Shown piece by piece: positions 60,509 to 64,000 of a DNA stretch of 64,000 nucleotides. Numbering within the stretch: position 1 is the first letter of the stretch; every line of letters starts with the position of its first letter. A program made the position numbers and the translations under genes. The notes under the pieces are model-generated. The model ran no database searches. It was not told where the DNA came from and worked only from the letters and a program-made list of their open reading frames with translations. Source of the DNA: JAJCYX01 sp965243825 (GTDB lineage Bacteria; Chloroflexota; Dehalococcoidia; Lucifugimonadales; Lucifugimonadaceae); the NCBI GenBank assembly GCA_965243825.1, contig CBDEVT010000001.1, positions 3,038,001 to 3,102,000 on the forward strand. The letters run 5' to 3'.

Positions 60509-61681
60509 ATGAAACCTGAAGCCAAGATCACGAAGCTCGAAGTGACCACGTTTGAGCACCAGCTCGATAACGTTGGAACCGACTACAACACGTTCAATAT
60601 GGTGTTCGAGGCGGGTGGGCGGCTAACGCGTCGTGGAAACATTCTGACCATGCACACCGACCAGGGAATCGTCGGTGAATACCCCACTGGTGGCCCTGCA
60701 CTTGCAGAAGTAGCTATCGCCGCACAGTATCTGATCGGCAAGAACGCCCTCGAGCGCGAGATGATCTACAACGACACCAAACGTGGCCTGCGCCACGGGG
60801 CGATGCTAGGTGTTGGCGTAATCGACATATTGCTCTGGGACATCGCAGGCAAGCTGTACGACGAACCGATTTATCGTCTACTCGGCGGTTCCAAGAAGCC
60901 GCTTCCGGCATATGCATCAACATTGCACGGGGATGAAAACGGCGGTCTCACCACACCTGAGCAGTTCGCTGATTTTGCACAGCAGTGCATGGAGATGGGA
61001 TACCCGGCATTCAAGGTTCATGGTTGGGGGCTTGCGCGAGACAATATCAAGCGGGAGATCGCAAACGTCCTGAACCTTGGTGAGAAGTTTGAAGACAAAC
61101 TGCATCTGCTAATAGACCCCGCATGCGAGATCAAGAACTTTGCCGACGCTCTGGCGCTTGGCCGTGCATGTGACGAGGCAAAGTTCTTCTGGTGGGAAGA
61201 TCCCTACCAGGACGGTGGAGTATCGCAGTTTGCACACCGCAAACTACGCCAGATGGTAAAAACTCCTATGTTGCAGACTGAGCATATTCGCCTTCTTGAG
61301 CAACACGTAGATTTCATAGTTGCTGATGGCACGGACTACGTTCGTTGCGGTGCGCATGAAGATGGTGGTATCACCGGAGCGATGAAGATTGCCCATGCAT
61401 CCGAAGGCTTCGGACTGGATATGGAACTGCATGGACCCAGTCCCGAACATCGTCACATCATGTCCTCGATACGAAACACTAACTTCTATGAGCTTGGACT
61501 CGTTCACCCGAACGTCAAGTCCACGAAGCCGCCGATCTACAAGGACTACAGCGACGATCTCGATGCTGTAGACAAGGACGGCAATTTCTGGGCGCCAGAT
61601 GGCCCGGGTCTCGGCGTTGAGCTCGACTGGGACTGGATAAGAGCGCACCAGGTCGACTCAGGTGTGCTGGCAGAGGTGTAG
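60509..61681 (+). CDS. mandelate racemase/muconate-lactonizing enzyme family protein (enolase superfamily)
   Basis: 390 residues. Enolase-superfamily barrel with FKVHGWGLARDNIK (acid/base Lys as KxH), metal ligands in LLIDPACEI (Asp), FFWWEDPYQDG (Glu) and VADGTDYVRCGAHEDGGITG (third acid), and DMELHGPSPEHRH near the C-terminal active-site strand. Abstracts an alpha-proton from a carboxylate, as in sugar-acid dehydratases. Forms a pair with the TIM-barrel isomerase 9 nt downstream. Confidence 0.9.
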   Translation: MKPEAKITKLEVTTFEHQLDNVGTDYNTFNMVFEAGGRLTRRGNILTMHTDQGIVGEYPTGGPALAEVAIAAQYLIGKNALEREMIYNDTKRGLRHGAMLGVGVIDILLWDIAGKLYDEPIYRLLGGSKKPLPAYASTLHGDENGGLTTPEQFADFAQQCMEMGYPAFKVHGWGLARDNIKREIANVLNLGEKFEDKLHLLIDPACEIKNFADALALGRACDEAKFFWWEDPYQDGGVSQFAHRKLRQMVKTPMLQTEHIRLLEQHVDFIVADGTDYVRCGAHEDGGITGAMKIAHASEGFGLDMELHGPSPEHRHIMSSIRNTNFYELGLVHPNVKSTKPPIYKDYSDDLDAVDKDGNFWAPDGPGLGVELDWDWIRAHQVDSGVLAEV

Positions 61682-61690
61682 ATACCCGTA

Positions 61691-62521
61691 GTGAAGCTGT
61701 CGCTTTCAACTCGTGTAGCCGAGGCGCCTGGTCGCAAAGACCAGGCGATAATGCCGCTGTCCAGGATCTGTGACCTCGCAGAGTCTGCCGGTTATTCAGC
61801 CCTGTCCATGCGGGCATCTCAGATCAACTACGAAGCTGTGCCGCAACTGCTTGAGGCCGCACGAAACGTCATAAATCAGAGGGATCTGAAGGTCTCAATG
61901 GTGACTGGCGATATCGACCTTGCCGCCAACAACGACCGTGCCCAGATGGCACTGCAGAGGATCACTCCATACCTGGATCTCGCCGAGGCACTCAGGTGCG
62001 ACCTCGTTCGCGTCATGATGAAAGCACACACCGACATTCCGCACGCTCGCAAGGCGGCTGATGAGGCGGCGGAGCGAGGTATCAGGCTGGCGCACCAGAC
62101 TCACACCTGCACCCTCTTCGAGACCCTGGCAGGTGCAGTTCAGGTGTTAAGGGAGGTAAACCGGCCTAACTTCGGGGTCACATTCGAGCCTGCCAACCTG
62201 ATGCTGGCCGACCAGCCTTATGGCAAAGAAGCTGTGAGAGAGCTGGCACCATGGATCTTCAACGTCTACTTCCAGAACCACAGGCTGAATCCCGAAGGCA
62301 CTCATACACAGGAGACATGGAGCCGTGGGCCGACTGGATTTGACCTCATTCCGCTGGACGCGCCGGGCGGCATCAACTTTCCAGGCGTACTCGATGCACT
62401 TGGTGAAGCTGGCTACAACGGCTACGTAACCGTCCATCAGAATGTCGCCGACGGCATGAACATCGCAGACGGCATTCAGTCTTTCGCAAAGTACCTGCGG
62501 TCGATTGGGAATTTCAGCTAA
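61691..62521 (+). CDS. sugar phosphate isomerase/epimerase (xylose isomerase-like TIM barrel)
   Basis: GTG start (276 aa). AP endonuclease-2-type barrel: GYSALSMRASQINYEAV, LVRVMMKAHTDIPHARKAAD, AERGIRLAHQTHTCTLFE (metal His), VTFEPANLM (metal Glu/Asp-type) and a final GYNGYVTVHQNVADG. It may isomerise or epimerise a keto-sugar made by the upstream enzymes; some members are hydroxypyruvate isomerases. Substrate not determinable. Confidence 0.88.
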   Translation: MKLSLSTRVAEAPGRKDQAIMPLSRICDLAESAGYSALSMRASQINYEAVPQLLEAARNVINQRDLKVSMVTGDIDLAANNDRAQMALQRITPYLDLAEALRCDLVRVMMKAHTDIPHARKAADEAAERGIRLAHQTHTCTLFETLAGAVQVLREVNRPNFGVTFEPANLMLADQPYGKEAVRELAPWIFNVYFQNHRLNPEGTHTQETWSRGPTGFDLIPLDAPGGINFPGVLDALGEAGYNGYVTVHQNVADGMNIADGIQSFAKYLRSIGNFS

Positions 62522-62532
62522 TCCAGGATTGA

Positions 62533-62932
62533 GGTCGCGGGCAGAACACGAACCAGGAAATACGATCAGAGTTGATCGATCAGCGTATCGCCGACATAGG
62601 CGTTGGAGAGGCGCAACGCTGGGGCAAATGCGGTCGCTGGCGCTGCAAGCCGACTCCTACATGGTAGAAGAGATCAAGTGGAGAAAGCCGTCAAGCACGG
62701 CCGGTGTTATCGCCCGGTCCCACTCAGGGCTCATTGCGACCGAAAAGGTCTACACGGGCTAGGTGAAGCTCACCATAGAGAAGGGAGCTTCACTCCTTAA
62801 CCCGGCCAGCTTCTTCAACGCCTGATTCGGTGCTGTACGAGACGCGTTGTCGATGTATTCGGGGGCGATCAGGTGGGCGAGGATGTGTTCAAGTCGCTGG
62901 TTCAGGCGGAAGTAGCATTGAACGAGGCTTAG
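62533..62932 (+). pseudogene. decayed DUF1801 family gene
   Basis: Three reading frames together spell a DUF1801 protein: SELIDQRIADIG (frame a), then WRGATLGQMRSLALQADSYM, VEEIKWRKPSSTAGV and ATEKVYTG (frame b, ending at TAG 62760), VKLTIEKGASLLNPASFFNA beyond that stop, and TRRVVDVFGGDQVGED ... LVQAEVALNEA (frame c, stop at 62930). Needed repairs: a frameshift near 62600, one stop codon at 62760 and a frameshift near 62822. These are too many to be ordinary sequencing error. The intact DUF1801 gene lies 0.4 kb downstream. Confidence 0.82.
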
Positions 62933-62941
62933 GAACAGTAC

Positions 62942-63313
62942 GTGCGCAGAGGACTTTTTCGGTTTTTTCGCAAGAACAGGCCAGCGGAGAATGTTGGTGA
63001 CCAACCCGCTGTTCAACAACGCGCTATCTTCATCGAAGACGATATTCACGCCGACCAACATGGACCGTTCGAGTCATTTGATGAAGCGATGGAGGAATTG
63101 CGTCGCCGCGCAAAAATCCCCTGGAATTCGCCACCAAACGTAGCCCCTTGTACTTCTTGGCGGACCTGTGGTCGCGAATACGTTCTGTTGGAATATGACA
63201 CCTCTAGCATGCCATATCAGTTGATACGAAAAGCATACGTACTGGACGTCTCGGCAAAAGGGGTTGAGTGGGTGAAAGGATTCGACCAAGCTTGGTCATC
63301 CGGCGCAGGATAA
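62942..63313 (+). CDS. conserved hypothetical protein
   Basis: GTG start, 123 residues. A short basic N-terminus (RRGLFRFFRKNRP) is followed by a compact segment with FESFDEAMEELRRRAKIPWN, APCTSWRTCGREYVLLEYDT and VLDVSAKGVEWVKGF. Two Cys in PCTSWRTCG could bind metal or pair. I recall similar short proteins in other bacteria but no function. Starts 10 nt after the pseudogene remnant. Confidence 0.65.
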   Translation: MRRGLFRFFRKNRPAENVGDQPAVQQRAIFIEDDIHADQHGPFESFDEAMEELRRRAKIPWNSPPNVAPCTSWRTCGREYVLLEYDTSSMPYQLIRKAYVLDVSAKGVEWVKGFDQAWSSGAG

Positions 63314-63356
63314 TCATGCTGCTTTCAGATCAACTGAACTAAATACAGGATGGACA

Positions 63357-63797
63357 ATGGCTGCGGACTCAGCGGCAAATAGCTCCCCACAACCCGTAAA
63401 ACTGCTCTCGGGCGGTAATCCCCAGATCGCCAAGGCAGATGGTGACGCGCCCGTTCAGGCATACATTGCCGCGATGCCAGAGTGGAAGAGCGGGGTCGGG
63501 CGGCAGCTTGATGACCTGATCGTCAAGAACGTTCAAGAAGTGCGCAAAGCAGTGCGTTGGAATACGCCTTTTTACGGCATCGAAGGCAGTGGCTGGTTTC
63601 TCAGTTACCACTGCTTCACGAAGTACATCAAGGTCGCTTTTCACAACGGCGGTTCGCTTGAGCCAGCGCCGCCTATCGATTCCAAGTACCCCGAGATTCG
63701 CTACCTGCACATCTACGAACGCGACGAGTTGGACGAAGAACAGTTAGCAAGCTGGGTAATGCAAGCGGCGAAGATTCCGGGCGAAGATCTGTTCTAA
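63357..63797 (+). CDS. DUF1801 (YdhG-like) family protein
   Basis: ATG 63357 with AGGA upstream; 146 aa. After ~30 poorly conserved residues comes the domain: VQAYIAAMPEWKSGVGRQLD, NVQEVRKAVRWNTPFYGIEG, KYIKVAFHNGGSLEPAPPID and DELDEEQLASWVMQAAKIPG. Function unknown; compact SRPBCC-sized fold. Confidence 0.85.
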   Translation: MAADSAANSSPQPVKLLSGGNPQIAKADGDAPVQAYIAAMPEWKSGVGRQLDDLIVKNVQEVRKAVRWNTPFYGIEGSGWFLSYHCFTKYIKVAFHNGGSLEPAPPIDSKYPEIRYLHIYERDELDEEQLASWVMQAAKIPGEDLF

Positions 63798-63814
63798 CGA
63801 GGACACCGGTGCCG

Positions 63815-64000
63815 CTACTGGGCGTCGTTCATCTTGATGATCTGGATCAGGTTGCCACACGTATCGTCGAGCACTGCCATTACAACCGTGCCCATCTCGA
63901 CAGGCGGTTGGGTGAAGGCGACGCCCATGGAGCTCAACCTTTCGTACTCGGCTTGCACATCGTCCACGGCAAATGAAGTAGCAGGAATGCCGTCCTCGAC
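63815..64000 (-). CDS. glyoxalase/VOC family protein (5' end outside window)
   Basis: Open minus-strand frame from the window edge to TAG at 63815. The 61 visible residues are the last VOC repeat: TSFAVDDVQAEYERLSSMGV, TQPPVEMGTVVMAVLDDTCG and NLIQIIKM, a standard glyoxalase/bleomycin-resistance C-terminus. Confidence 0.85.
   Translation of the reverse strand, partial: VEDGIPATSFAVDDVQAEYERLSSMGVAFTQPPVEMGTVVMAVLDDTCGNLIQIIKMNDAQ

Noticed and set aside
1..64000. CRISPR arrays, tRNA genes, insertion sequences, phage genes
   Set aside because: No regularly spaced repeats, no tRNA cloverleaf-like sequence, no transposase or integrase motifs were found by reading; a covariance-model scan would be needed to exclude a short RNA.

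Overview
The window reads as a stretch of chromosome from a free-living bacterium, most likely a Chloroflexota related to Dehalococcoidia/SAR202. This placement is inferred from gene content, not from a marker tree. The content includes many oxidoreductases and catabolic enzymes of several superfamilies (two Gfo/Idh/MocA, three aldo/keto reductases, two SDRs, two zinc-type alcohol dehydrogenases, GMC, enolase superfamily, HpcH/HpaI aldolase), NHL propellers, MlrC, two ECF sigma/anti-sigma pairs, and lipoproteins whose Thr/Pro linkers resemble Chloroflexota cell-surface proteins. TTG and GTG starts are frequent. I see no insertion sequences, phage genes, CRISPR arrays or tRNAs.

Layout. 1-2143 (-) holds hisG (cut by the window edge) and hisZ, overlapping by 4 nt. 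2291-4109 (-) is an ECF sigma factor with its anti-sigma factor, divergent from a DegV gene. 5142-12879 carries an amidohydrolase, an HpnB-like glycosyltransferase, a HAD phosphatase/AKR pair and a fused two-half ABC exporter. 12890-19429 is a catabolic block: a stand-alone Gfo/Idh C-terminal domain coupled to a full Gfo/Idh enzyme, a mutarotase-like protein, a zinc alcohol dehydrogenase, two tandem NHL propellers and an HpcH/HpaI aldolase. It is followed by an MFS importer, a YciI-like protein, MlrC and a GMC oxidoreductase (to 24638). 24761-31145 holds a lipoprotein, an NAD-epimerase, a P-loop protein, two SDRs, YbjQ with a small membrane protein, and a SigK/RskA pair.

31257-34702 is a housekeeping core: membrane protein, ispE, rsmA, the 4.5S SRP RNA and galU. 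34956-41458 holds an ATP-grasp enzyme, a DNRLRE-type lipoprotein, an MFS exporter, a conserved hypothetical and lepA. 41626-51158 has an SRPBCC protein, a 1242-residue secreted lectin/PKD surface protein, a second MFS gene, a VTT/DedA-like protein, a GlcD-type oxidase, and a PadR-like regulator with a membrane partner behind a well-formed promoter/operator. 51270-54519 is a Gfo/Idh enzyme and a CHAT/caspase-like lipoprotein, closed by a bidirectional terminator. 54646-62521 is a second catabolic block: a paralogous ATP-grasp, two tandem AKRs, a D-2-hydroxyacid dehydrogenase, a zinc-lobe-less alcohol dehydrogenase, an enolase-superfamily enzyme and a TIM-barrel isomerase. The end carries a decayed DUF1801 pseudogene, a small hypothetical, an intact DUF1801 gene and a truncated VOC gene.

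The two catabolic blocks look built for oxidising and cleaving polyols, sugar acids or similar hydroxylated organics: dehydrogenation, isomerisation or dehydration, then aldol cleavage. Substrates cannot be read from sequence. The most unusual items are the CHAT-type lipoprotein, the PadR-like promoter/operator module, the paired ATP-grasp ligases and the split Gfo/Idh domain.
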